NCBI GenBank assembly: GCA_900555635.1
Contig: USLU01000003.1
Span: 1-64,000, forward strand
Length of the DNA stretch: 64,000 nt
Source of the DNA: an uncultured Bacteroides sp.
GTDB lineage: Bacteria; Bacteroidota; Bacteroidia; Bacteroidales; Bacteroidaceae
Direction of reading: 5' to 3'
Each line of letters starts with the position of its first letter. Positions within the stretch are counted from its first letter, which is position 1. This document shows, one piece after another, positions 18,359 to 26,544 of this stretch. The notes below the pieces were generated by a model. That model had not been told where the DNA came from, did not search any database, and saw nothing but the letters and a program-made list of their open reading frames with translations. The position numbers and the translations under genes were made by a program.

Positions 18359-18435
18359 CTCCGTACCTGCTCCGTAGTTTCTCCGTGTCTATAGAGAGGG
18401 AGTAGGTACGGACCGGATACGGACCAGGTACGGAG
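18359..18435. repeat. Inverted repeat with 11-nt phased units
   Basis: CTCCGT occurs at 18359, 18370 and 18381, and its partner TACGGA at 18407, 18418 and 18429, each set spaced exactly 11 nt. The outer 11-nt arms CTCCGTACCTG (18359-18369) and CAGGTACGGAG (18425-18435) are perfect reverse complements. The element lies in the leader between the short ORF and GH20 and could fold into a long hairpin. Confidence 0.8.
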
Positions 18436-18500
18436 TTGATCTGCCTGTCCACTTTTTGAGATAAAGTACCAAGTTTTTTTTAACATTACTAAATAATGCT

Positions 18501-20669
18501 GTGATGAATAATTATCGATTCTATTGTTTGATAGTTAGCGTGTTGCTGACTTTTTATAGGGTGATACCTTTGTTCTCAAATACTTTTGGTGCCGGACAAT
18601 CAGTCTGCTCAGGTTCTATTATTCCTCTTCCCGTACAATATGAATGGGGAGAAGGCTTTTTCAAGGTAGATTCTATTGTGCTCTGTTCGGGCAAATCTTC
18701 AGCGGGGATAGAATCTGTGATTGATAAGCAATTAATAGATTTGGGTGAAGAAGGGTATTTGCTGAAAGTTACTCCCCAAGGAATATCCCTGAAAGCTAAA
18801 TCAGAAGCAGGGCTGTTTTATGGGCGGATGACATTGAAACAATTATATGCAGAGGGTAAGGTTCCATGTGTACAGATAAAAGACATTCCCCGTTTTCCTC
18901 ACCGGGGCATTATGCTCGATGTGTCAAGGCATTTCTTTTCAAAAGAAGAGATCAAGAAACTTCTGGACCGTATGTCTTTCTATAAACTCAATCGCTTTCA
19001 TTGGCATCTGACCGATGATGGAGGATGGCGCTTTGAAGTGCCCGATTATCCTGAGCTGACTCAAACGGCAGCTTTCAGAACCCACCATGTATGGCGGGAT
19101 TGGTGGAAGAACGGTGGACGGTTTGCTGCTCAAAACGCTCCTGGTGCCTACGGTGGATATTATACCAAGGCGGATATTAGGGAGATAGTAGATTATGCAG
19201 CTGATAGATTTATAACTATCATTCCCGAAGTCGAATTCCCAGGTCATTCAAAAGAAGTCTTTGCCGCCTATCCCGAACTCTGTTGCGCAGGTCAACCCTA
19301 TTCGGGAGGAACTTTTTGTGTGGGCAATGCCGATACATATGCTTTTATGAAGAGTGTGTTGAATACGTTGATGGAACTTTTCCACTCGGAAGTGATCCAT
19401 ATAGGAGGTGATGAAACTAATACTGCTCCATGGATGAATTGTGCAAAATGTCAGAGTTTGATGCGTCGTGAAGGTATGAAGGATGTACACCAACTTCATA
19501 ACTACGTTATCGGTAAAGCAGAAGATATATTGAGGTCTGCCGGTCGCAGAATGACTGGCTGGGACGAGATAGCTTGTGATGGACTCGATAAAAGTTCAAT
19601 CATCATGTCCTGGCAAGGCGAACAAGCTGGGCTTGATGCTGCCCAAAAAGGTTATGATGTAATATTGACGCCTTTACATTACTTATATTTGGACTATTTC
19701 CAATCTTCTCCCGATAAAGCCCCCTTGGCACATGATGGATATACGCCGATTGAAAAAGTATATGCCTATAATCCTATACCCGAAACGATGGCTGCTTCAT
19801 GTGTTCCTTATGTTTTAGGTATTCAAGGTAACGTATGGACTGAATGGATAGCTGATGCGAAACATTTGGAATATATGACTTACCCACGTTTGCTGGCAGT
19901 GGCCGAGGTTGCTTGGACTCCGCAACAAATGCGTTCCTGGTCTGATTTCAGGAGCCGTTTGAGCCCTCATATCCGTAAAATGCGGCAAGAGGGAGTTAAT
20001 ACTTACACCTTGTCATCGGATGTGGAAGTTGTAATGCAGCCTGATGTTTCCCGAAATACGTTGAATCTTCTCTTGAAGTGCGAGCGAGACGATGTCGAGA
20101 TACGATATACTACAAACGGAGAAATACCTATAAATCATAGCTTGTTATACCAAACCCCGTTATTAGTTAAAGATTCGCTTCTGCTTACAACTGCTACCTT
20201 CAAAGACGGTGAATTGCAAGGTGAACCATTTTCCGAGACTTATTATTGCCACAAAGGTATTGGGAAAAGAGTAGAAAGTTCTTTAGATAATGCGGTAGGC
20301 AAGATACTGGCGGATGGTTGCCTTGGGGGAAAGACCTATTTAGATGGCAGTTGGGTGAATTTCTCCGGTAACCAACATTTCACAATTGATTTGGGTCGTG
20401 TCGAGCCAATCCGTCAAGTGTCAACCCGGTGGATGCAGCTACGGGCTGGTGCACGCCGCAATCTTCCGCAACAAGTTGAAGTGCTCTTCTCGACCGATGG
20501 AAGAGAGTTCGCATCCGGTGGAGTGATTGATAAAAAAGATTTGGAAGAGACTCCGGCTTTGCAATATCAGTATTATAGGTTGAATGCTTTGCATAATGCA
20601 CGATATATCCGTATTCAAGTAAAAGCAGGGAATGGTGGCATGTCGTTGGACGAGATTATTGTGAGATGA
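18501..20669 (+). CDS. GH20 beta-N-acetylhexosaminidase
   Basis: This 722-residue secreted enzyme would remove terminal beta-GlcNAc or beta-GalNAc. A hydrophobic leader covers about residues 8-30; start codons at 18501 and 18504 are both possible. A GH20b N-terminal domain lies at about 38-140 and the TIM-barrel at about 140-500. Key motifs are HWHLTDDGGWRFEVPDYPEL and HIGGDETNTAPW, with the catalytic Asp304-Glu305 pair of substrate-assisted GH20 enzymes. The C-terminal 200 residues contain a chitobiase-like beta segment and a coagulation-factor 5/8-like (F5/F8 type C) sugar-binding domain. A strong hairpin terminator follows at 20695-20772. It is likely expressed from operator-promoter copy 1. 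Confidence 0.93.
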   Translation: MMNNYRFYCLIVSVLLTFYRVIPLFSNTFGAGQSVCSGSIIPLPVQYEWGEGFFKVDSIVLCSGKSSAGIESVIDKQLIDLGEEGYLLKVTPQGISLKAKSEAGLFYGRMTLKQLYAEGKVPCVQIKDIPRFPHRGIMLDVSRHFFSKEEIKKLLDRMSFYKLNRFHWHLTDDGGWRFEVPDYPELTQTAAFRTHHVWRDWWKNGGRFAAQNAPGAYGGYYTKADIREIVDYAADRFITIIPEVEFPGHSKEVFAAYPELCCAGQPYSGGTFCVGNADTYAFMKSVLNTLMELFHSEVIHIGGDETNTAPWMNCAKCQSLMRREGMKDVHQLHNYVIGKAEDILRSAGRRMTGWDEIACDGLDKSSIIMSWQGEQAGLDAAQKGYDVILTPLHYLYLDYFQSSPDKAPLAHDGYTPIEKVYAYNPIPETMAASCVPYVLGIQGNVWTEWIADAKHLEYMTYPRLLAVAEVAWTPQQMRSWSDFRSRLSPHIRKMRQEGVNTYTLSSDVEVVMQPDVSRNTLNLLLKCERDDVEIRYTTNGEIPINHSLLYQTPLLVKDSLLLTTATFKDGELQGEPFSETYYCHKGIGKRVESSLDNAVGKILADGCLGGKTYLDGSWVNFSGNQHFTIDLGRVEPIRQVSTRWMQLRAGARRNLPQQVEVLFSTDGREFASGGVIDKKDLEETPALQYQYYRLNALHNARYIRIQVKAGNGGMSLDEIIVR

Positions 20670-20694
20670 GAACTGACTATCATCTTCTATTTTT

Positions 20695-20772
20695 AACCTG
20701 AGTTTGATATAAGAATTTAGTTCATTTCTTACGCGATTTGAATCAATTGTCTTATATCGAACTCAGGTTTTT
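20695..20772 (+). terminator. Terminator after GH20
   Basis: Arms 20695-20713 and 20751-20769 form a 19-bp stem with a single G-T pair (AACCTGAGTTTGATATAAG and its partner), followed by TTT. The rest of the 335-bp gap to susC holds the next operator-promoter. A 65-codon frame at 20781-20978 overlaps that promoter and is not supported as a gene. Confidence 0.75.
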
Positions 20773-20860
20773 AGGGTGCTTTGCTCACTGACAATAAAAT
20801 CTTCAACTTTAGGATAAAATCAGCAAAGATGTACTGTAAGGGCTTTGAAAAGTGGATAGC

Positions 20861-20925
20861 TTTACAATATTATCCTTTATTTGTACGCGATTTTTCTACC
20901 TCGAGTGCAGTCACCGTTATTTTTG
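20861..20925 (+). promoter_or_regulatory. Operator-promoter copy 2 of the locus B regulon
   Basis: TTTGTACGCGATTTTTCTAC starts at 20880 and the -7 box TATTTTTG lies at 20918-20925, 38 bp apart. An upstream half-site TTTACAATATTATC begins at 20861, so the AC core is repeated at 21-bp spacing. The susC-like ATG is 79 bp after the -7 box. Copy 3 (29213-29276) is nearly identical. Confidence 0.8.
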
Positions 20926-21004
20926 CAAGCAGAACCTTTTGTGGATGGAGTTGCGCGACGACACGATGGGGTTATTAGAAATGTTATCTTAATCAACTAC
21001 TATT

Positions 21005-24000
21005 ATGAATGTAGAAAAAACATCAGAAAAGGATGTCGGCTTCCTGTATAATCGCCGACCTTCAAGTAAGCTTTCAGCTTTGGTGGCATTATTTATCTTT
21101 TTGGCTTGTGCCACAGCAAGTGCACAGAGTGTGCAGAAAAAGGTTATAACGGGAATCGTGACCGATCAGACAGGCGAATCAGTTATCGGTGCCAATGTGA
21201 TAGAAAAAGGAACTTCCAATGGAACGATTACCGATATAGAGGGAAAATTCAAATTGGAAGTTAGCGAAAAGGGAGTTATTCAAGTCTCTTTTATTGGCTA
21301 TACCACGTTTGAAATACCTGTAGGTAAACAATCAAACCTCGTAATCAAATTGCAAGATGATTCGCAGGCATTGAGTGAAGTAGTCGTAGTGGGTTTCGGT
21401 ACACAGAAAAAGGTTAACTTGACGGGTGCGGTCGATGTGATTGATAACAAGCAGTTACAGGAACGTCCGGTAGCTAATGCAGTACAAGCATTACAAGGCG
21501 TAGTACCGGGGCTTCAGATTACACAAGGCAGTGGTAGTATTGAGTCAAAGCCCAGCATAAACATTCGTGGTACTTCCACTATTGGCGAAGGAACTTCAGG
21601 TAGCCCTTTGATTTTGGTTGATGGTATGGAAGCTGACTTGAATTCAATCAATCCTCAAGATATTGAAAGTATCTCTGTCTTGAAAGATGCGGCTGCTTCA
21701 TCCATATACGGTTCACGTGCGCCTTTTGGTGTTATTTTGGTGACAACAAAGAGTGGGAACGATGGTAAGGTTTCGATTAACTATAACAATAACTTTCGTT
21801 TCAATAGTCCGGTACACATGAATCGTATGATGAATTCGCTGGATTTTGCTACATGGGTGAATGATACACATATTAATAATGGAGATAGTAAGTTCTTTGG
21901 GCGAACTGAAGATGGAGATTCTAGCAATCGGTTTAATGAAATCGTAGATTATTATTATGCCAAACCTTACAGTCCCGGCGTGAGAGTTAAGGAAGATGGA
22001 ACCTTTGTATATGCCCATCCCAGATATAACGCAAATGGACAGTGGAGTGGAGGTTTCTCCAATGGTGTGGACGATATGGATTGGTATGGCATGCTTTATA
22101 AAGATTGGTCTTTTTCTCAAGATCATAATTTTAGTGCTAGTGGAGGAACTAAAAAATTTAATTATTATGCTTCAGGTAGTTTCCTCGATCAGAATGGTTT
22201 TTTAAAGATGGGCGAGGAAGACTTGCAGCGCTATACTGCTACTGCGAAAATAAGCTCTGAATTGACCGATTGGCTGAGCTTTCGTTATAGTATGCGTTTC
22301 ACGCGCGAAGACTATAAGCGTCCCGCAGCTTTGACTGATTTTCTTTATGAGAGTCTTGCCTACAAAGGCTGGCCTGTAGTTCCTGCTTACGATCAAAATG
22401 GTAATCCTTTTTATAGTGATAATACTTCTGTATGGGCATTGGAATATGGCGGGATAGATCGTACACAGACAGATAACACCTATCATCAACTAGGTTTCAC
22501 TCTCGAACCAATCAAGAATTGGCGAACCAATGTAGACTTTAACTACCGCATTAAGTCGGCCAACCGACACTGGAATAAACAGCCCTATATCAATTATGAT
22601 AAAGATGGTGTACCTTATTATCGTGACGCAACCTCTAATGTGCATGAAGATTATTTGAAGAACAACTATTATAACTTCAATGCACGTACAGAATACGCTT
22701 TCTCTATAGCTGATAAGCATAACTTTTCCATTTTGGGGGGTATGCAGATTGAAGATATGAAAGAAACGAAATTCGGCATGCAACGTAGCGGTATAATGAT
22801 TAACGGTAAACCGCAAATCAATACAACATCGGGCTTGGAGAATGGAACGGTAGTGCCTCCGTCGGTGAATGGTGAACGTAATGAGTGGGCTACGGTTGGT
22901 GTATTTGGACGCTTGAACTATGATTATATGGGTAAGTATCTATTTGAAGCCAATGTGCGTGGTGATGGTTCTTCGCGCTTTCGCAAAGGTAACCAATGGA
23001 AGGTATTCCCTTCTGTGTCTTTAGGTTGGAATATTGCCCAAGAAGGCTTCTTTGAGAGTGCTCGTAATATAATGAATACCTTTAAGGTGCGTGTGTCTTA
23101 CGGTTCGTTAGGTAATCAGAATACGGATAACTGGTATTATACTTTTCAGACTCTTACTGTATCTCCTTCAAGTGGAAGTTGGTTGCAAAATGGAGCGAAG
23201 CCGAATGTTGCTTCTGCACCCAAATTGGTCTCTGAATCTCTTACTTGGGAAACTATTGAAACCTACAACGCTGGTCTAGATTGGGGTTTTCTGAATAATC
23301 GCCTCACCGGTTCGTTCAATTGGTATATTCGAAATACAAAGGATATGGTGGGAAAAGCACCTGCACTACCCGATATTCTGGGCACTGATGTTCCTAGTAC
23401 TAATAATACCGACTTACGTACACATGGTTGGGAATTTAATATAGGATGGCGAGACCAGTTGAATAATGGATTGACTTATGGGGCTAAATTTATGCTTTAT
23501 GATTCGCGTACCAAGATTACACGTTATCCCAATAATCCTACCCATTCTATAGATACTTATGTAGAAGGACGGTATATAAATGAAATCTGGGGTTACGAAA
23601 CTATCGGCATCGCCAAAACAAAAGAAGAAATGAACAATCACCTGACTTCATTGCCTAAGGGTGGACAAGATGCACTTGGCTCAAAATGGGATGCAGGAGA
23701 TATAATGTATAGAGACTTAAATAATGACGGCAAGATATCTGGAGGTGCCGGAACGGTGGAAGACCCAGGTGATCGTAAAATCATCGGTAATAGCACGCCT
23801 CGTTTCCAATTTGGTTTAGATTTGAATGCTGTATGGAAAGGTTTTGATATTCGTATGTTTTTTCAAGGGGTGATGAAGCGTGATTATTGGCAAGGTAGTG
23901 GTTATCTGTTTGGTGCTAATGGCGATGGCTTGTGGAGTGCTTGCAGTCTAGACAATGCAAATGATTATTTTCGTGACGAGAATACTTGGTCTGTAAAAGA

Positions 24001-24316
24001 GGGCTACCGCAATGTCAACCTGAATTCTTACTTGCCACGTGCTTTATACAGTAATAAGAATATTCAAAAACAAACACGTTATCTGCAAAATGCTGCATAC
24101 ATCCGTTTGAAGAACCTGTCTCTTGGTTATACGCTACCTTCGACGCTTACCTCAAAATGGGGGATTCAGAAAGTTCGTTTTTATTTCTCAGGAGAGAACC
24201 TTTGGACTGGCACAAAATTGGCCGAACAATTTGATCCTGAAACTATTGGAACAAACAAAGGTAATGCTTATCCTCTATCGAAGACGTTGTCATGCGGTTT
24301 AAGTCTAACATTCTAA
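21005..24316 (+). CDS. SusC/RagA-like TonB-dependent transporter
   Basis: This 1103-residue outer-membrane transporter pairs with the SusD-like lipoprotein encoded 13 bp downstream. It has an unusually long N-terminal region (about 20 residues) before the hydrophobic signal segment that ends in ATASAQS. A carboxypeptidase-regulatory-like domain lies at about 47-120, a TonB-box-like LSEVVVVG at about 127-134, then a plug with NPQDIESISVLKDAAASSIYGS, and a barrel ending in LSLTF. There is no STN domain, consistent with control by an HTCS rather than an ECF sigma factor. Its first 130 residues and its leader are nearly identical to those of the SusC at 29355, while the barrels differ strongly. 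Confidence 0.95.
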   Translation: MNVEKTSEKDVGFLYNRRPSSKLSALVALFIFLACATASAQSVQKKVITGIVTDQTGESVIGANVIEKGTSNGTITDIEGKFKLEVSEKGVIQVSFIGYTTFEIPVGKQSNLVIKLQDDSQALSEVVVVGFGTQKKVNLTGAVDVIDNKQLQERPVANAVQALQGVVPGLQITQGSGSIESKPSINIRGTSTIGEGTSGSPLILVDGMEADLNSINPQDIESISVLKDAAASSIYGSRAPFGVILVTTKSGNDGKVSINYNNNFRFNSPVHMNRMMNSLDFATWVNDTHINNGDSKFFGRTEDGDSSNRFNEIVDYYYAKPYSPGVRVKEDGTFVYAHPRYNANGQWSGGFSNGVDDMDWYGMLYKDWSFSQDHNFSASGGTKKFNYYASGSFLDQNGFLKMGEEDLQRYTATAKISSELTDWLSFRYSMRFTREDYKRPAALTDFLYESLAYKGWPVVPAYDQNGNPFYSDNTSVWALEYGGIDRTQTDNTYHQLGFTLEPIKNWRTNVDFNYRIKSANRHWNKQPYINYDKDGVPYYRDATSNVHEDYLKNNYYNFNARTEYAFSIADKHNFSILGGMQIEDMKETKFGMQRSGIMINGKPQINTTSGLENGTVVPPSVNGERNEWATVGVFGRLNYDYMGKYLFEANVRGDGSSRFRKGNQWKVFPSVSLGWNIAQEGFFESARNIMNTFKVRVSYGSLGNQNTDNWYYTFQTLTVSPSSGSWLQNGAKPNVASAPKLVSESLTWETIETYNAGLDWGFLNNRLTGSFNWYIRNTKDMVGKAPALPDILGTDVPSTNNTDLRTHGWEFNIGWRDQLNNGLTYGAKFMLYDSRTKITRYPNNPTHSIDTYVEGRYINEIWGYETIGIAKTKEEMNNHLTSLPKGGQDALGSKWDAGDIMYRDLNNDGKISGGAGTVEDPGDRKIIGNSTPRFQFGLDLNAVWKGFDIRMFFQGVMKRDYWQGSGYLFGANGDGLWSACSLDNANDYFRDENTWSVKEGYRNVNLNSYLPRALYSNKNIQKQTRYLQNAAYIRLKNLSLGYTLPSTLTSKWGIQKVRFYFSGENLWTGTKLAEQFDPETIGTNKGNAYPLSKTLSCGLSLTF

Positions 24317-24329
24317 AAACAAGAAAACA

Positions 24330-26351
24330 ATGAAACTGAATATAAAGAACATATTATTGATGATGTTTCTGAGTGGTACATTTGTATCGTGCGAGGATTT
24401 ACTCAATCAGCAACCTCCTTCATACATCATTCCCGAAGATTATTACAAAACAGAGGATCAGGTAGCAGCTTGTGCAAATCAATTTTATACAGATGTGTTA
24501 CCATCACATAGTGGCAGTTACGGTATCTATGGATCGGACAATAATACAGATAACCAAGCAGGTATAAGTGCCGATAATAAGTATGCAACAGGACAGTGGA
24601 AAGTAGGTATGTCTAATGGTGAATGGTCGTGGGGAACCATACGAAATATAAACTATCAACTCAATACAATTCTGAATTTGTACAATCAGGGGCAGATTAC
24701 GGGCGTGGATATGAATATCCGTCAATATATTGGTGAGATGTATTTCTTCCGTGCTTATAGATACTTTGGATTATTGCAGAAGTGGGGTGATTTGCCTATT
24801 CTCACTCAAGCCTTGCCTGAGAATGAGGCAACTTTGGTTGCAGCCAACAAACGTAGCCCACGCAATGAGGTGGCACGCTTTATCGTCTGCAATTTGGATA
24901 CAGCATTGACTTATATGAGTGAAAACTTTGAGAAACGCCATACGCGTGTGTCACCCGATGTGGCTAGACTTGTAAAATCTCGTGTTGCTCTTTTCGAGGC
25001 TTCTTGGCTGACAAATTTTAAAGGCACTCCTTTTGTCCCTAATGGAAGTGGGTGGCCCGGAAAGGCTAAGGATTATAATGCGAATTATCAGTATCCTTCG
25101 GGTGATATTGATGCCGAGATAAGGTATTTCCTCAATATCGCAGTAGAGTCTGCCGAAAGTGTGGCTGAAAAATATAAAGCCTTGTTAGTGAAGAATACTG
25201 GAGAGATTCCTCAGAAGGATTCAGATCCTGTTAACCCTTATTTTGCTATGTTTGGTACTATTGATATGTCTGGCTATCCTGAGATTCTATTGTGGAGAGA
25301 GTATAGCGATGCTTTGGGGATAAGGAATGCTGTGGAAGTAGCCATACAACGTGGTAACTTAGGTATTGGTGTAACCCGCAGTTTGGTAGAGGGTTTTCTT
25401 ATGGCTGATGGAAAACCTATTTATGCACAGCATGACGACTATATTTATGATGATAATTCTCTAGCTAAAGTGCGACGGAACCGTGATCCACGTATTTCTA
25501 TTTTCTTGAAAGAACCGGGTCAGGTTAATACTTTTAAAAACATGGAAAGTTCAGCTACTATGTATATTCCCATTGAACCTCGCCCGGATATAACCAATGG
25601 TTCAGACGATCGACTTTATAAAACAGGATATACCTTGCGCAAGGGTGGTACTTTTGATCGTGCCTTGTGTGAAAACAGCAGGAGTTATAATGCAGCCGCT
25701 TGTTTTCGGGCTACAGAAGCTTTGCTGAATTATATGGAGGCACAATATCTGTTGTCGGGAAGCCTTCATTCGGGCAAGATACTCGAATACTGGAAACTGA
25801 TTCGTGAAAAGGCTGGCTTTACAGGTGACGCAATTAATCCCAATACTACAATCAACGCTACGGTAATGGCTAATGAGAAATTGGATTGGGGTGCATTTAC
25901 GGCTGGTGTATTGCTCACAGATCCTATACTTTATAATATTCGTCGTGAGCGTCGTTGCGAACTGATGGCAGAAGGATTACGTTGGATGGACTTGATTCGT
26001 TGGCGTTCTCTCGATCAATTGAAGACTGAAAATTATCACGTGGAAGGTTTTCGCCTTTGGAATTCTGATATGACAAGTTGGTACAGCTTTACTCCGAAAA
26101 ATTATGACGGAAGTGGTAGTGCTTCGGTTTCCAGTCCGGAACTTAGTCAATATCTGCGTCCATACGAAAAAAATATGACTTCTGGTAACTTGTTTCGTAA
26201 TGGCTATACGTGGTCGATGGCTCACTATCTGCAACCAATTCCTATTAAGCAGTTTCAGTTGACAGCCAGTGATCATGTTTCAGTAGAGTTATCTTCATTA
26301 TATCAAAATCCGTATTGGCCGACAATGGCAGATATGCCGGCTGAACAATAA
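24330..26351 (+). CDS. SusD/RagB-like outer-membrane lipoprotein
   Basis: This 673-residue lipoprotein has lipobox Cys21 (FVSC), followed by acidic residues (CEDLL) as in Bacteroides surface-export signals. Typical SusD/RagB motifs are visible: NQQPPSYIIPEDYY near the N-terminus, the helical YIGEMYFFRAYRYFGLLQKWGDLP segment in the first third, and RRERRCELMAEGLRWMDLIRW toward the C-terminus. It would bind the glycan on the cell surface and deliver it to the SusC encoded 13 bp upstream. It is longer than many SusD proteins because of insertions in the middle. A 14-bp hairpin follows before GH115. Confidence 0.93.
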   Translation: MKLNIKNILLMMFLSGTFVSCEDLLNQQPPSYIIPEDYYKTEDQVAACANQFYTDVLPSHSGSYGIYGSDNNTDNQAGISADNKYATGQWKVGMSNGEWSWGTIRNINYQLNTILNLYNQGQITGVDMNIRQYIGEMYFFRAYRYFGLLQKWGDLPILTQALPENEATLVAANKRSPRNEVARFIVCNLDTALTYMSENFEKRHTRVSPDVARLVKSRVALFEASWLTNFKGTPFVPNGSGWPGKAKDYNANYQYPSGDIDAEIRYFLNIAVESAESVAEKYKALLVKNTGEIPQKDSDPVNPYFAMFGTIDMSGYPEILLWREYSDALGIRNAVEVAIQRGNLGIGVTRSLVEGFLMADGKPIYAQHDDYIYDDNSLAKVRRNRDPRISIFLKEPGQVNTFKNMESSATMYIPIEPRPDITNGSDDRLYKTGYTLRKGGTFDRALCENSRSYNAAACFRATEALLNYMEAQYLLSGSLHSGKILEYWKLIREKAGFTGDAINPNTTINATVMANEKLDWGAFTAGVLLTDPILYNIRRERRCELMAEGLRWMDLIRWRSLDQLKTENYHVEGFRLWNSDMTSWYSFTPKNYDGSGSASVSSPELSQYLRPYEKNMTSGNLFRNGYTWSMAHYLQPIPIKQFQLTASDHVSVELSSLYQNPYWPTMADMPAEQ

Positions 26352-26452
26352 TCTTTGTTGGAGTTGGAAAACATTGTTTAGGAGCCTGATCTCATCTCTT
26401 CTTTCAAGAAGAAAGTACTAAGTGTAAATGTGATTTCAGAGATTTCCTAAAA

Positions 26453-26488
26453 TACTTACCAAGTAGCTAGTTAACTACTTGGTAAGTA
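26453..26488. promoter_or_regulatory. Perfect 14-bp hairpin between susD-like and GH115 genes
   Basis: Arms 26453-26466 (TACTTACCAAGTAG) and 26475-26488 pair perfectly around the loop CTAGTTAA. No T-run follows, so read-through into GH115 is likely. It lies about 57 bp before the GH115 start chosen here and may be an attenuator, an mRNA stabiliser, or a protein-binding palindrome. Confidence 0.7.
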
Positions 26489-26544
26489 AAAGGGCAGTTC
26501 CTTTTCAACGTTTTCTCATTCTTTCATTCAATATCCTATTTATT

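Noticed and set aside
20781..20978. 65-codon + strand frame before the second susC
   Set aside because: It spans operator-promoter copy 2, which leaves no room for its expression and looks like noncoding control DNA.
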